DNA from: Parietichytrium sp. I65-24A | Taxonomy: Eukaryota > Sar > Bigyra > Thraustochytrida > Thraustochytriidae | Direction of reading: 5' to 3' | DNA: 64,000 nucleotides | Assembly: GCA_012862575.1 (NCBI GenBank) | Contig: BLSF01000018.1 | Location: 315,680 to 379,679, forward strand | Shown here: positions 48,662 to 63,100 of the stretch, one piece after another | Numbering within the stretch: the stretch's first letter is position 1 | How the letters are laid out: every line of letters begins with the position of its first letter | Made by a program: the position numbers and the translations under genes | The notes under the pieces: model-generated | Database searches by the model: none | The model's input: only the letters and a program-made list of their open reading frames with translations | Told to the model about the DNA's origin: nothing

Positions 48662-50943
48662 TCCGACGACGACGATGAGGACGATGTGATGATGATGATG
48701 ATGATGATGATGATGACCTCCCGGTGAATGTGCGCGGCGCTCTGGAGAAGATCTTGGCGTCAGAGTCGAAAAAGTCGCTGGCCAAGCAGGCCGTGGAGCG
48801 CGCGAACCGCTTGTCTTCCGGGAAAGACGCGGGCGACGCGGCTGCGACTGGGCAGAAGAGCAAGCTGACGCTGGAGGCCATCATGAGCAGCTTGGGCCAT
48901 GGCGCGGACTCTGGGCAGCTCAAGCGACAGCTGGAGGGCCTGGAATCTGCCACCAAGCTTTCGGAGCCACTCGCTCGCGTCACTGAGGAGCGCGTGGAGC
49001 GCAAAGCTGGATACGAGACTGCATCCAAGGAGATCTCCGAGTGGGTAGGCGTGGTGCAGAAGAATCGCCGCGCGGAACACCTCTCGTTCCCGCTGGCAGC
49101 GCCCGGCCACACCCGCGTGACGCCGACCAACATTGCAGCATCGTTTCGACCAGAGAATGATCTGGAGCTGGAGGTGCAGCGTGCGTTGATGGAGAGCGGA
49201 TTGGCCGACGATGCGGACGTAGCAGAGGATGAGCGACGCAGGCTCCTGGAGGTCAATAAGCTGGACCCAGAGGTCGTAGCAGCCAGGCAAGCGGAACTGA
49301 GCAAGATGCGCGCCCTCATGTTTTACAGCGAGCAAAAGGCGAAACGTGTGAAGAAGATCAAATCCAAAATGTACCGCAAGCTCAAGAAAAGGCGCGAAGC
49401 GCGTGAAGAAGAAAAGGCAATGGACAAGCTAAAGGAGGTGGACCCCGAAGCATACCGCGCCTTCGAAGAGAAGGCCGCGATGGACCGTGCCAAAGAACGC
49501 ATGACCCTCAAACACAAAAACACGTCCAAATTTATCAGGGGACTCCTCAAGCACGGGGGGGTGCACAATGAGCACACTCGAAGCGCGATTATGGAGCAGC
49601 TCGAGGAGGAGCAACGCCTCAGGAGGCGCATGCGCACGATCAATCCTGACGGAGAAAGCAGTGATGACGAAGGCACGAACGGCTTGTCTGGTAACGACCC
49701 AGAGGCACTCGCTATACAGGCGAAACAAATGTTAGCCAACATTCAAAACGACATTGATACTTCCGAGGCTCCTGGCGCGGGCTCCAGTAAGTCGAGCAAG
49801 GGACTCTTCGCGCTCGAATTTATGAAGAGGGGCGCTCAAAAGCAACGCGAAAAGGCCAAGGCAGAAGCTGAGCTCATGCTTAAAGCGATCGAAAGTGGCA
49901 AATTTGATAACGACAACGACGACGATGCTCTCGACGCAGACATTGATGTACAAAACACTACAGGAAGGCGGAAATTCGCAGTTACAAACAGTTCTCGCTC
50001 GTCCAAGACAACCGCTCCAGTTGACGAAGAAAAGAAGGCTAGCGACGCAAAGCCTGGCGATGTGCTGAAACAATCTTCCAAAGTGGAGGCCCATACGTCC
50101 TCCGTTATCAACGTCCCTTCACGAAAGAGTCAGTCTAAAACTCCGGGAAGAATGTTCGATGCTCCAGGATTTGGTGAGAAGAGTGCCGGGGCGTTTGGCT
50201 CTTCTGTTGGAAATGCTGCTGAGCCTGCGCCTGTGAGCAACAACCCATGGCTCGCCAAAGAGAGCTCAAGCAGAGCTATGAAGAAGCAACAACAAGAAGC
50301 GGCAAGCGAGGACGTCCACGTGGACATCGCGTCTTCGGTGCTTAAAATGACCGCCCAGGATTCCACCAAAGCCAAGCCAGGCAACAAGAAGCGTTCAAGG
50401 GGCGAAAACCCAGCTGATGCAGAAGAGGAGCGCAAGCGCAAAGAGCAAGCCAAATTGATTCGAAGAGCCTTTGCCGGCACCGGATCTTTCCAGAAAGACT
50501 TTGAGGCAGAAATCGAGCAAATGGAGGACGAGGAAGAAGAAGCCAAGCGGCCAAAGAGCGAGAAAATGAGTGAGCTTCCGGGCTGGGGAAGCTGGACTGG
50601 TTTTGGCGAAGATAGTAAACCGGCAAATCAAAAACGGAAAAAGGACCAAGAACGCCGTGCAGAGGAGGCTGCCAGAGCCAAGGCGCTGAAGAGGAAAAAG
50701 CAAGCTGGAAAACGCAATGTCATCATTTCTGAAAAGAGAATCAAACAATCTGAAAAGTACATGGTTGAGAAGGTACCATACCCATTCACAAGCCGCGAGC
50801 AATACGAAGCTTCGTTGCGCAATCCTCTTGGGAATGACTGGAACACCGCCAAGACGTTCACAAAAGCCGTCAAGCCTGGTGTCCTTACCAAAGCCGGTGC
50901 TATTATTGAGCCTATTCAGAAGCCTTCCGCTTCCAAAAAGTAA
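48317..50943 (+). CDS. UTP14: UTP14, SSU processome protein (frame break in GAT tract)
   Basis: It acts in the U3 snoRNP/small-subunit processome in the nucleolus and stimulates the helicase Dhr1. The first 123 codons (from 48317) are an acidic, Lys-rich leader ending in an Asp run. At 48685-48720 the frame slips within a GAT microsatellite. The rest, about 735 residues from near 48718, reads in another frame: KIKSKMYRKLKKRREA, MTLKHKNTSKFIRGLLKHG, the NPWL motif (about 50243) and the C-terminal VIISEKRIKQSEKYMVEKVPYPF...NPLGNDWNT, all diagnostic for UTP14. Because the body is intact, the slip is most likely a sequencing or assembly error of one or two bases, or a small intron; true disruption is less likely. 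It is convergent with the VPS13 gene. Confidence 0.88.
48608..48718. repeat. GAT microsatellite inside UTP14
   Basis: GAT repeats encode an Asp tract (about 48608-48660) and resume after a short break (48686-48715). The second run is where the reading frame changes. Confidence 0.85.
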
Positions 50944-51194
50944 GATGGGTTTTCTCCGTTACGCGTGCATGTTTATCCCCTTCATTGTTTGAAATCGGAA
51001 GGGAAGAGAAAGAAGAGAGAGTCTGTCTGGTTCGGCTAAAAATGAATGAATGAATGAATGAATGAATGAATGTAGCCATAATGACGAAAATGCTTTTTTC
51101 CACGGTCCGTGAAAACACCGCTTCAAAAACTATAACTTGTCATCAAATCAATTTACTTTTCTGTTTCGTTCAAGCATTATCGTTCACTCTCAGT
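50944..51194. other. Short convergent spacer with ATGA repeat
   Basis: An (AATG)n tract of about eight units lies at 51041-51072 between the UTP14 stop and the VPS13 stop. Both 3' UTRs must fit in 250 bp. Confidence 0.6.
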
Positions 51195-54100
51195 TCAGCA
51201 TCCGCAACGCAAACAGTTGCCGCCGTCGTTGTTTTTCGCTTTCTTGTTTGTAATGCGCTTAGGCTGCTGTTCGGAATCAGCTTCGTCCGTTGGTGTCTTC
51301 TGGCGCTTGTGGTAGAGAAATGTAAAGAATGCCTGCTCTACCACCCGTGCGGCTTCGCGCTCCTCCTTATCCTCCACTACCTTCGGACGGCGTCCTGGGC
51401 CATATACCTCCAAAACACCTCCACTGACTACCATCGGTTCTCTAATTCGCTCGTGTTCCGGTCTCTTCTTTGCGATGAGGAATTTCAACAATCGAGCGGG
51501 GCGGTTGAGGACAACTTCGTGTATTTGTCGCAAGATATCTTTCGTGAGGCGCCTCATGTGCCGCTGCATTAGCTTATGCAGCGACACCCCGTCATAATGT
51601 CCTCGGCGAAGGTCCAGATTCCACTCTTCCAGTCGAGTCAATCCGCGCACAAGAGGGAGCATGGAGATCACATTTGCACCAACTTGGTACTCTTCTAAAA
51701 TATCTTTCAGCTCGTCGTCTGAACCGATGTTGACGGTTATTACAAACAGATTCTTCTCGATTCGGACGGAATCAAAAAACTTGGCGTCTTGAGGTGGAAT
51801 AGGGACCGGCGTTGTGATATCTTGAACGGTCCAAGTGAACGTAGGGTTCTCGATGTTTGGGCTGTTTCCGAGAACAGCACCTTCCGCCTCTATTGACCCA
51901 GACTCAGTCTTCTGACGTATGAGTGGGTCCAGAACCACAAGCAAACCCGTGAGAAACACGTTGTCCAGCCGAATGTCCAAGGGCTTCATCTGCACCTGAA
52001 AATATCTGTAGATGTCGAAAGAAGAATTCCCTGTTGGGTCGCAATCGTATACAAATTGTAACCGAAGAAACCCGTTGTCGCGACGATCCTCCCGCATCCT
52101 GTCGCCAAGCAGCTTGGTTCGTCTTTTGGCGCTTTCAGACACGCTTGAAAGCACTGGCTCCTCCATCAAGCCACTATACGAAGCCCCGTTGATCTTCTGA
52201 GCCATTGAGACCAAACCCGATGATTTTTCGGACCTTGCCGACGTCAGCATAATCGGAAACTTCGCGTCGACCTGAGAAGAATCTATCTGAAAGAGCGCAA
52301 TGCTAAAGTCAAGAGTTTCGCGATCCATGGCCACCCCCCCAAGCTGGATGGGCTCAAGGGCATACTCAAGATGGACTTTCTGCAACGCAATATATGCGAC
52401 CTCCACTTGCCGTGCGCTCGAGAAAAGTGACATGCACACACTGCTCAAATGAATGAGCACTTCGTACTTTGGCTCTTTGGGTTGCAGCTCGCGGAATAGC
52501 GACGACTTCTTTGCATGCTCAATAATCTTCTTCGTGCTTCTTCGTGTTAGAGACACCTTCGACTTTTCTGGCTTGGTGGACGTCTCTTTCGCCAATTCCA
52601 CGTCCGTGTCTGACGCATCCGATATCGCTGGAGCTGACTCATTGTAAGGACGTGCTTCCCCCTTAATCTTGTCAACATAGCCGCTCAACTCGCGAAGTTG
52701 CTTTTTGTTGATGATGCGTAGAATTGACCGGGTTCCCTCGGAGACAACTAGGAGCTCCATCTCTCGCCCGGTTTCGTCCTCAATCACTCTTAGCACTCCG
52801 GGCTCAATCCGCACTCGCACCGCGTTCTCAAATAATGGGGCCGGGGAGTCTCCTGAAGTCAGTGGAACAACAAGAGCATAAACATTTCGACGTTTTACTG
52901 GCGGCCAGTCATGTGGAAGGGGTAGCTCTTCGCCGGGTTCTAAATTGCTGCCACGGAAAGGAAAACCGTCCGTCTCTTTCTTCCAATCGCGGGAGACGCT
53001 CAAGTGCAGCTTCTTCTTTAGACTGTGCATGAAGCCACCCTTTTCGCTGCTTAGCTGATAAATGACAAAGCTTGAGTCTGTGGTGAGATTTTGTATTGCA
53101 ACAGGATTAGTCACCGCCTCCAGGCTTCGGAAAACGATAAAATCCGACGGGCCAGAGTGATTGGCATCAACCCACACGCGAGCAAAACGATCTCCATTGG
53201 AGTCACGAAGCTGCAAGCCAAAGTCGTCAAGGTCGTGGACGTCGAATGGCTCGCACCACTTTGCGTCCTTGTGCGCGACCTTGACCTGAATGTAACGGGC
53301 GTGTGGATCCTTGAGCTTCTGAATCAGAAAATCAAATGGAACCTTTCTGTGGTCTTTGATCTCCTCCAGATCCCCACCCATCAAATGCGTCACCCGGTGA
53401 AATGCGTCCAGATAACAAGCTGTTTCATCCGGGTAACCGGCGACCTTGATAAGCAGTGGAAGACTGCATAGGTTGGCCAGGAAGAGGCGCGATTGAATGG
53501 TTAGAACCTGAGTACGGGCGACGTACTCGCCAAGCAAAGGACTGTTTGAGATAGCAATCTCATGCTGGAACTTGGACAGTGTGGGGATGAATGAGTCCTT
53601 GGGATGGAGTTGAACACCACAAACGTCTAAAGAGTAGGAGATCTTGAATCCGCTCTCGAGCTCAAGCGTCTTCGTCGTCAAAAAGCCAAAGTCAGACCGT
53701 ACAGACACTTTACCAGATGCAACTGTGGCAACCTCCGTACCGCACTGGTCGACAATCGAAGAAACGGATTCACTTCGCGCCGCCTGGGACTTGGAGCGCT
53801 TTAAACGCTTCTCGGCGGCTTCGTTAATCGCGTTCGGCACTAGCACTCGAAACACTTCTACCACCAACTCGATACCAGCTTGATCCGTGTCATCACCTTT
53901 ATTCTCCTCCGCATTTCGCGAGAGTTCTCTTTCGGAGCTCACTCCAATCACTCCAGCTCCTGGCGGCCAAACAATTTCTCGCTTCCCCGATTCAGGAATT
54001 ACAGTGCTGGAGACAGAGTTTTGCATTGCGGTGGTGAAGCTCCAAATTGAATCCAGCTCACTGACGCGGCCACCTGTTCCGTTGGAAGCTGAAAGTGCCA

Positions 54101-57100
54101 CGCAGTAAGCGAATTGTTTGTCTGCATCAGCGGGTGGACTTTGACCGTCGGGAATTTGGAGTTGCTCAAGGTTCATTAAAATAGTACAGCCTCCCAGACC
54201 AGGCGACTTTTGATCCATGAGCAACGCGTCGCTCTTCAGGGAGACGTTTGCAAAACTACCTGCGCGCAGGTCGTGCTCCTCTGTGAGCAGTGGGCTCGAG
54301 AAATCAGACACGAAATTTGCAGGGTTATCTCTCAAAAGAGACCGCCCACGTACGTCTATGCGACCCATTTTCATATCCAAGGAAAGACACATAATGCCCT
54401 GCGCATGTTCGGGATGGTGGCCCTTGATCCACTCCTCTTCCTTTCTCGTCAAATGCCTCTCGCCATTCTTCTTCTTGGTTTCGTACACGAAATAGTCCAG
54501 TTCCAGATGAGACTTGTTGACCACCCACACCGGCGCGTAGACAATGCATCGACGCGAGCCTCCGTCTGTGTATGCGTCGCGAAGCACTTCAACAGAAATT
54601 GACGAGATTGGCTCATCAGAGTCAGCCGACCGAATAAAAAAACCTTTCTTAGGCTCCTTTACAGGATCACTCCACTTAGACTCCTTGAGCTCTCTGCTGC
54701 GCGCAAACCTCACCTGGATTGAGCCCCTTGTTGAGATATCTTTTGACATCTGTTCATCGTGCTTGAGCCGCTCTTCGTTCAAAAAGTCAAATGCCGCCCC
54801 GTCGATGCTGTAGTAAGGAATCTTTGCTCCCGGTGGCAAGAAGAAGATCCGCTCGGCCAGCTCGCCGTTGATTGCGCAACCAACTTTGACTTCAATTGGA
54901 CGCGGAAGTGCATTTTCTAACAGAAATGGCGGATAAAAGGAGAACACGTGCTGTGCGTACAGACTAGGGTTGTTTTTCACTGCTGCAAACCGCTCGTACA
55001 CGAAAGCAAGCTTTATAAAGCCTTGAACTTTTTCTTCGCTCAATCCGGGGCCTTTTTCAAGCTTGAAAACCTTGTGGATAACGGTGCCTTCTGAAGACCG
55101 AAAGCCACGGCTCTGAAACCATTCCAATATTTCTGCTATATCAATGGATTTGTACCCAAGGACATCGCGCTTTTTCGGAAAGCTATCGTGATCCATGACG
55201 CGAATCTGGACTTTGTCGATCTGACGAAGCGGCTCTTCTTCTCCAAAGCGGAATGTAGCTTTGTTCGGCCATATGGGATCCAAGGTCTTAGGGATGACTT
55301 TTGTGCGCACTTTCTTCTTACCACAAGATATGACAACGTACGGGTCGGATTTTCCGTTCGCATCCGCTGATCGTAAACCTTCTGCTCGGATGACCTGCAC
55401 AGTCAGAACCTCTCGGTTCTCGTACTGGCGCAAAGCGTTCCGTTGCGACAACATCAGACACTCGAGACTCGAAGGGCCATTTCCATTCCCAGCCTTTTCC
55501 TTGGCAAACTCCACCCTAGAAACACCCACCAGCCCACTCTGCACTTCTTGGCCCTCCTCGATCTTCGTAAGAAGAAAGTCATTCAGAAGATTACCTGAAG
55601 ATGTGATCAAGTCGTCTTGCGGACGGAAGTCGCTGAGGATGGTGAGCCCTTGGCCACCTCTCAAAGAAACAAGCATGGGGCTTCGCTTCCACGTCTCCAC
55701 CTCACGGCCTTTAGCTGCCCTTGGCGTGCTGCTGCTGCTGCCAGACGATTTGTTCTTTTGGCTCTGATCGTCATCCTTGGATTCCTCCACACTATTGTTT
55801 CCTCGACTCAGTTCTGAAGACTTTCTGGTAAACACGTTGCTGTCTCGGAATGTTTCGCCGGCCTGTGGCCCAGTTCGGTTCAATAGCTTTTGCTTGCCTA
55901 CACCGTACCTTGGTCTAACTGCGAACCCAAATTTGGCGTGGTCGCCGAGAAAGTGCTTGCCGTACAAGTACCGCAAGGGTACAGACTTTTCCATACCTGG
56001 GGAAAGCTCGAAGATGACTTGCTCGTCCACCACTTCACCCTTGTCGTTTTCGCAGATTAGGATTACCTCGAGGCGCACAATCATACGGTTTTCGATCCTT
56101 ATTGGGGTTTCAAGGAATAGAACGTCACCCGCAGAAGACCGCCCCATCTTTACGATGTTTGCAACGATGGAAGCTCTCGAGGCTTTGTACGCCGGGAATG
56201 TGTACGACCTTTGCAGTTTTGAGGCATCCTTGATGGACACGTGGCGCTCGAGGGTTTCCTTGGATATGCCATCATCATCTTCGGGTATACCATTGTCATC
56301 GTCTTGCACGTCACCAGCGGGAATCTTTGCCGAAGACTTGCTTTGGCTCAGTCGGATATCACTTGTTGCGGAACCATCGGTTGGCGTGTCACTTGGATGA
56401 AGCATAAAGTTTCCAGTCATTCTCGAAGGAGCGAGAAGAATTTGGGAAGTGAACTCCTTCGATGCTTCCTCGCTTGCGACTCTGAAAGCCAGACTGCCGA
56501 CCGTCATACCAGCACTTGCATTCTCGTCGGACGGATCGGCAAGGAAGAAACGAAGAAATTCGTCCAGACTGATACCGGTCTCGACGGGGTCTACGTTTTC
56601 AACGCCATCATCATCCATTTCACCAATGGAATAAATGACTTCCTCAAGGCTGATTGCCTCGCCGGCTCTCGAGAGAGCATTTTGCAGCTCCACGCATGAT
56701 ATCTCGCCGCTTCCATCCTCGTCCAGCAAGTGGAATAGGTCGATCAGGTCTTCTTTGCGTTGTTGGAGCCTCTCAGCACTGAGGGCCTTCTTCTGCTCTT
56801 CGTCCTTGCCAATGTCCTGATTTTGCGGTCCTTCCTCTTGGGCTTTAAGCAGTGCCTTTACCTTTTCTGGATTTTTGGATAATTGGTGGGATCTATTCAT
56901 AACTCGCAAGACTTTGTAGATGAGACGAAACTTTTGTTTCCGCACCTGAGCCAAAAGTCCCTCCATCTTGTCATGTAACTTGCTGGTATCATGAAGATGC
57001 AGCTTCTTGGCTTGCCCAGGGTCCACGCGGGTGATCTGCTTTTCCCCACGGTACGTCACTATCATCGGCTCCGAAGACTCTGCCTGGGCGGCGGGATCCT

Positions 57101-60100
57101 TTACTGGCCAAATATCGATTACGTGGCCAGTTTCATTCAAGACCCAGTTTGGTGCATACTGCCCGTGCAGTCGCTCGTCGTCCATTGGTTGAAATCCCGG
57201 TCGATAACTCTCGGAGAGATACATCAAATTCTTCAGGAATGAGTCTGTGATGTTCACATTGAGCCGTTTCGGGGCAATGATTTGGAGAAGAGGAGTGCGT
57301 TTCTTCTTGACATCTTGCTCGCACGTCAGAAAGACAGTCCAGGGTTCAACGAGAGGCTCCCATGCCATCGACATGGCGTTGTACTGCGTGCCTGTGAAGA
57401 GAAGGTACCCTCGCGCCTGGAAATCTTCTTGGAAGAACGACTGAGAGCAACCAATAACGTTCATCTTTGCCAACACGAAACGCAAAAACGGTTCGGGATA
57501 GCCTTGAACGTTATTGCCTACTCCAATCATCACTTGGTTCAGCGCAATGGTAACCTGGTCAAAAGGTTTTTCGTGCACACTGTCCAGGACAGCTCGATTG
57601 AATATGGTCTTGAGGACGAACGTATCGCGCTCGACACTCCAGGCCCCATCTGCTTCGCCCGGAAGCTTTGTGCGAAACTCCGATAGATCAGCACACAATA
57701 CGAATACTGGCGATACCATTGGAAAGATCCACGTAGGAAGCAGGTGCACCTCAAAATCTTCTTCCTCCTCCGCCCCTGCGCTCTGCTGATCGTGGTGATT
57801 CGTATTGCGCGTGTTGTTTTCCGTTTCGGATTTGTTTTTCTGTGCTTCAGACATAACGAGGTCCGTCATGTAATTCTTCCACGAAGAAGTACGCTGCGTA
57901 GCCCGATGACGCTTAAAGCCGCGTTTCTTCATTTCAAACTCCGTGGTGGACTCAATCAGCGAAGCAAATGTCTTTTTAGGGATTCGTCGCGTTGAAACAA
58001 ATGTTGAATACTTGTCGAGAGCATCTTCAGTGAAAACGACGCTCTTGGGCCATCCCCTCAAACTAGCAACTCCAATCCCTTCCTCGCCGTACACCACATT
58101 GACTTCGTCGCTCGTGCGGCCGCTGTGGAACGATTCAGCAGTTTGCGTTCGGCGGCTCTCCGCCGCCCCACCCTCTGCTTCGGAGTCACCAGACGAGCTT
58201 TCTGAGAGGAGATCTAGGGTTTGCCACAAAACATCTGAGATGCTGAAGAGAAATGCCTGGTCGCCGGTATCGACGCGGGCATCCAGACCATCTATGCGAA
58301 ATTCAAAACCTCGAGACACGTTGCGCTGCGACAGCTTGGCCTCCTCGAGCTTCTTTTGCATGATGCGGTGGGCGTCAACAGAATAGTGGTCGACTCCCCA
58401 CATTCTGTGAGCCTTGCTGTACTCGTGTACCCCGGGAACCTGCTGCTGCCTCTCTCCGTTTTCTTGAGAATAATAGTCTGGGGAGTGATCCAAGTCCTCA
58501 GCTTCGGAATCTCCATCTCTCGAGAGTACCTGGCTAGAATGGAAACTTTGAAACATCGCAGCACCGGAACCATCCGACAAGGTCGAAGAACCACGTCGCC
58601 GGATGTTGGATTCGGTAAGGGTCAGTTTCTTTGCCCATTTGATGTCGCGAGACTCCATTGAGAGGCGCACAGTAAATGGCTCGACAAGCACATTGTCTCC
58701 AGACAAGAAGTCCTCAGGGATGTCCGTGTACATGTGACGTTCTAAGTTGGTGCGCGCAATAACTAGTTGCATCGTGGTCTTAAGTTTGACTTTCTCGATG
58801 CCCGGCAGACCGCTAGGCCCGATGTGCGTCGCGCCAGACTTGTTTGCGACTGCTCGGGAGTCATACACAGCGGAGCAACCAAGTCTCAGAATCAGTGACT
58901 TGGGAGGAAATCTCATAGGCTTTCCATCAATAAGTCCAAGAGTCTGGCGATTCATTAGGTGGAACTCGGCTTTGCGAAGGTACAAGCGTACCTCGCATCG
59001 TGATAGAGGGATGAAGTATTCTGCTGGAGGAGGCGGTACTCCTTGGCTGGCTGAAGGCTGTTCGTTCGTAGCGGAGTTATGTTCATTTGAGGATCGAGAT
59101 TCTGCCGAATATGGTGAAGACGGTTCTGCTGCGGCTTCAGATGTGTTAAACGACGACTGCACCCGTGCAGCAAAAACCATGAGGGCGGTCGTGAGCACGA
59201 AGAGACCATCAATGCGTACGCCAACGGACAAAATTGGACAAGGAATCGATCTCGCAGAGGGTCCCCCATCCAAACTACTTCGAGATAAAGCGGAGGACGA
59301 GAGAGATGTGTTCAGATTGGGCCGAGACCTTGCCGCTGTCTCTGGGTCCGGCAGCATGTAGCTAACAATTACACGGACCTGTGGCTTGACTCCTACAGGA
59401 GGGTTGGGCCTGTCTGCATTTTCTGTAGGCGAAGTAAGCTCTCGCCCCACCAGAAGGTGCCGTTGCTCCATGTCGCGCACCCCAAATTCGTCCAGACTGA
59501 AGTCAAGATGGAACAGTGGGACTCCAACCATATACAGCGAGTAGTGCACCATGAATTCGAGACCCTTCATTTCGAGAGACGCCAGGGGATATGTTTTGTC
59601 CATCACCGAAGAGGAGATCATGGAAAGAGAGACGTGGAACTCATCAAGGTAGAAAGCGAACTTGATGTCAGTTCGTCGATTGACCTCCAGATAAGTCTGG
59701 TCTGATTTTGCTATACCCTGTCCATGTAGATTTCGGGATACTTGTGCGGGAGGTTTAGGAGGCGCAGCAGATGCAACAGAGTGGTACGCGCTTTCACTCG
59801 AATTTTGACGCCTGAAATTGTGAGCGTCAGCATAGCTCTCCGATAAGCTATAAAAGCCGCTGTCTGTGTCGCCGTCATCACGGCTTCGTCTGCTTCCTGC
59901 GGTGGATCTCCGGGAAAGTCTCTGCGATTGCTGGGGAACCTCGCGCTCTCCTGATGATTCACGAGAGGTCCGGACGTGCCCAGATTTCCTTTCTTCGTAC
60001 GCGTCTGACAATGTAACTCCAAGGGAATCCATTAGCGAAGACGGTGCGCCCTCGCCGAGCGAGACGGTGAAAATTGGGGAGCCCAACTCTAGTAAAAGGT

Positions 60101-63100
60101 CGCGCTTGCATTTGTTGAGCTCGGCGTTTTTTGAGATCACGAGCTGTGGCAGCTTGGCGAACATGTGCAAAGTCAGATCAATGGCAAAAGGCAGCGCTGA
60201 CACGGCTTGAGTTGGTTCGTCAAGCGGCTCGAACCAAACTTCTATCAAAATCGCCCCTTCCTCCTTACCACCATCTGTCAAATGAAGCGGGATCCACTTT
60301 TTCAGACGATTCTTTTCGTCAATCTTTAGTCTTGTGAATATTTTGCTTAGCTTCATGCTTCTGGAAGAGTTTCCGCTTGTAAGATTCTGCTGCTTTTGGA
60401 ATTCTTCGCGAACTTTTTCATCCTGCAACATGATATCCTGATAAATCTCCACCAGAGGAACCTGGGCAACGCCAAGCAAGTCGTCAGACCAATCTCCTCC
60501 AATATCATGGTCTTTCACTGTGATATGAAGTTGCTCTGGGGAAGACTGCGCAATAGCCCCGCCCTTGAGCGGACCGAAAGTGAAGTGTGAGGTTTCTTCC
60601 TGGTCAGCCCACGACGGGTTTAAGCTCTTGCTCACAACATGAGTGCGGAACTCCTCGTCTTCGCACTTTACCGAACAATACGGGTCGCTCGTACCTCCAA
60701 AGTCAGCAGCCAGAAGGTTTTTGCCCTCCAGTACGCGAACGTGCAGTCTGGCAATATTGCGTTGTATGACTGGCGGAAAGTTTGATAGGCCAAAACTATC
60801 TGCAGGCTCCCAGCGTGTCCAGTCCTCCGGAGTGTCCGCCGATGAGGAGAACTTCGGTGGCTGAGGAAGCGCTTCACCCTCTTCTCCAGAGTCTTCACTA
60901 TCGTCTTTCTCGAAGTCCGCCTCTGCCTGCGCACGCTCTCCCGGAGAAGGTTGGCTGCTGGTTTGGCTTGTTTGTTGATCGCGAGAGGCTTGCACCAACT
61001 TTGGGTTTAGGGGGTCTTTGCCTATCATTTCATTTCGCCGCATGCTGATTCGCACGAGAATTCGCATTGGATATGGGACCCGGTCACCTTTGCTCTCAGT
61101 CTTGCACCACATCATACTTTCTTTAGCGTTACCAAGGGAGAGGAGTCTTCTCAAGGTCAAGCCCGTTAGGACGATGGTTTCTCCGTCAGAGAGTCCAAAC
61201 TCGATCCTTAGCTGACCAAATTTGTCACCTGTAACGCTTCGGGAGGAACTTTGCGGCTTGCCATTTTCAAGGCCATCTGCGACTTGCTCGAGGTTTTGCG
61301 TCTCACCAAGCGAGAACTCAACCTTTGGATCGAAGGATAGAGCTCCCAATTTTTCATTCCCACAGACGATGAAACACGTTTTGATGCTCGTCTTTGGAGG
61401 AGCATTTTCCACTTCGGGAAACTGAAGCTGGATGTTTGATTTCGAGCACCGCCACTTGATTTCCCGCATTTCCGAATTCCATTGTTCAAACTCTTGAAAA
61501 GCTGAGGAAATGCCGAACAAGCTGGGGATGGTATGTTCGTCGAGACTAGTGTAGAGTCTTGAAAGCGACGCAACAGCTCCAAGCGACAGATGACCGACCC
61601 CGGTGTTCGCCGCGACCTCAATTCCAAAAGCCTCTTTGGCTCTCCCGGAACTTTTGGCTCCCATGGAATGGTGGTCTGTGGGATACTCCACTAATACCTT
61701 CGAAGGTGAGGAAAACTCAAGAAGAACTTTTCCGTAACCGCCTGGCAAAGGAGTCCATTTCCCTTTTTTCTGGTTGGAAGGGCCAAGGATGCTTTCTGTA
61801 ATTTGGTCAAGCTTTCTTTCCGAAGGCTGATCCACTTTCATGTTGCAGAGCACGACCTCTTGGCTCTCAGAGTCCGCACCGGAGAGCATTTTACTGAACC
61901 AGGTTTTCATCGGACGCAATCGAATCTGAAAGGTCAACGAAGTGTCTTCTTCCTTTTGCATGGAAAAGGGACGTTCTGCATCTGGGTTCTTGAAGGCGTA
62001 GTACACGCATGATGGATCGGAGCTGGGCTTGTTTTTGGGGGGTGGGCAGAGTACGCCAATGCAACGATCCGTCCTCTTCACGTGGCCATCACCATCAGAC
62101 TCGATCAAAACACCAACGACATCATGGTTTTCCTCAACGTCTGCCTTGTAAAGCTCCACCATCACCACGTCCAAGGCAGGGGGGGTGGAGTTGAAGGACT
62201 CTTGAGCAGAGTTCTCGGTTGGGGTCTCGCTTCCCACATTGCGCTGCTTTCGTGCTTTGCTGCTTGTCATTATGGTGCTGATGTGCTGATCCTCGTCGCC
62301 GTCTTCTGATCGAAGCATGTCAAGGTCCAGAGACTCAACCGTCAAGTGCATCGACTTGCGCCCTGTCTGGTAGTTTTCGACTCCTGCTATTGCAGCCCCA
62401 AGCTTGATGCTCCCTGTACCAAAGTGCAAGAGATTGGCAAACTTATCGTTCTCGAGCAACCCGGTGGACTGGGCCCGAACTGAAAAGCCCTGGACCATAA
62501 TGCTGATTGCTAGTACCGGTTTGGAAATTTCTCCTTCATCACGCGGATTCTCAGAGGCTCTCTCCTGCAAGAATTTGGGTGCAAGCTCGCAAATAGAGCA
62601 GAATTCTTTGAAATCAATGGTCCCGTCGCTGTCCGCGTCAAACTTTTTGACGAGGTCAAATACAGCTGATGCACTGAGTACAGTTCCGCTGAGGGCTAGG
62701 CCCAACTGAAGCTCCACAGCATCAATATTCCCGTCCTGGCTTTTGTCAATGGTTTGGAAAACTTTGCGGTATTGCCTTCTTCGCCGTTTTGGATCGTCGT
62801 CGTCGTCCACGCCAAGGGCGTGCGAAAGCTGGTGAGCTGTGGTCATCAAAGTTTTAGTGTCATCTTCTTTGTCGCCCTCGGCTGATGTCCCTAGCGCCCA
62901 TCCCACCCATGAGGACACTGTTGCTCTTCCCTTGGATATCATGGTTTTTTGCGCCTTTTCTAATCTCAAACGCTCTCGCTGTGTGACCATGGAGAGCGCA
63001 GTTGTCAGAAGCGATTCGACCGTGCTTAAGTGCAAGCGCATCTCGCAGCGCTCGAGCCAACTAAGATCTCTGAGGAGAAAGTCCAGACCAGACCGACAAT

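Noticed and set aside
48363-49319. 318-codon minus-strand frame with a His run opposite UTP14
   Set aside because: It is a shadow created by the GAT tract and UTP14 coding bias.
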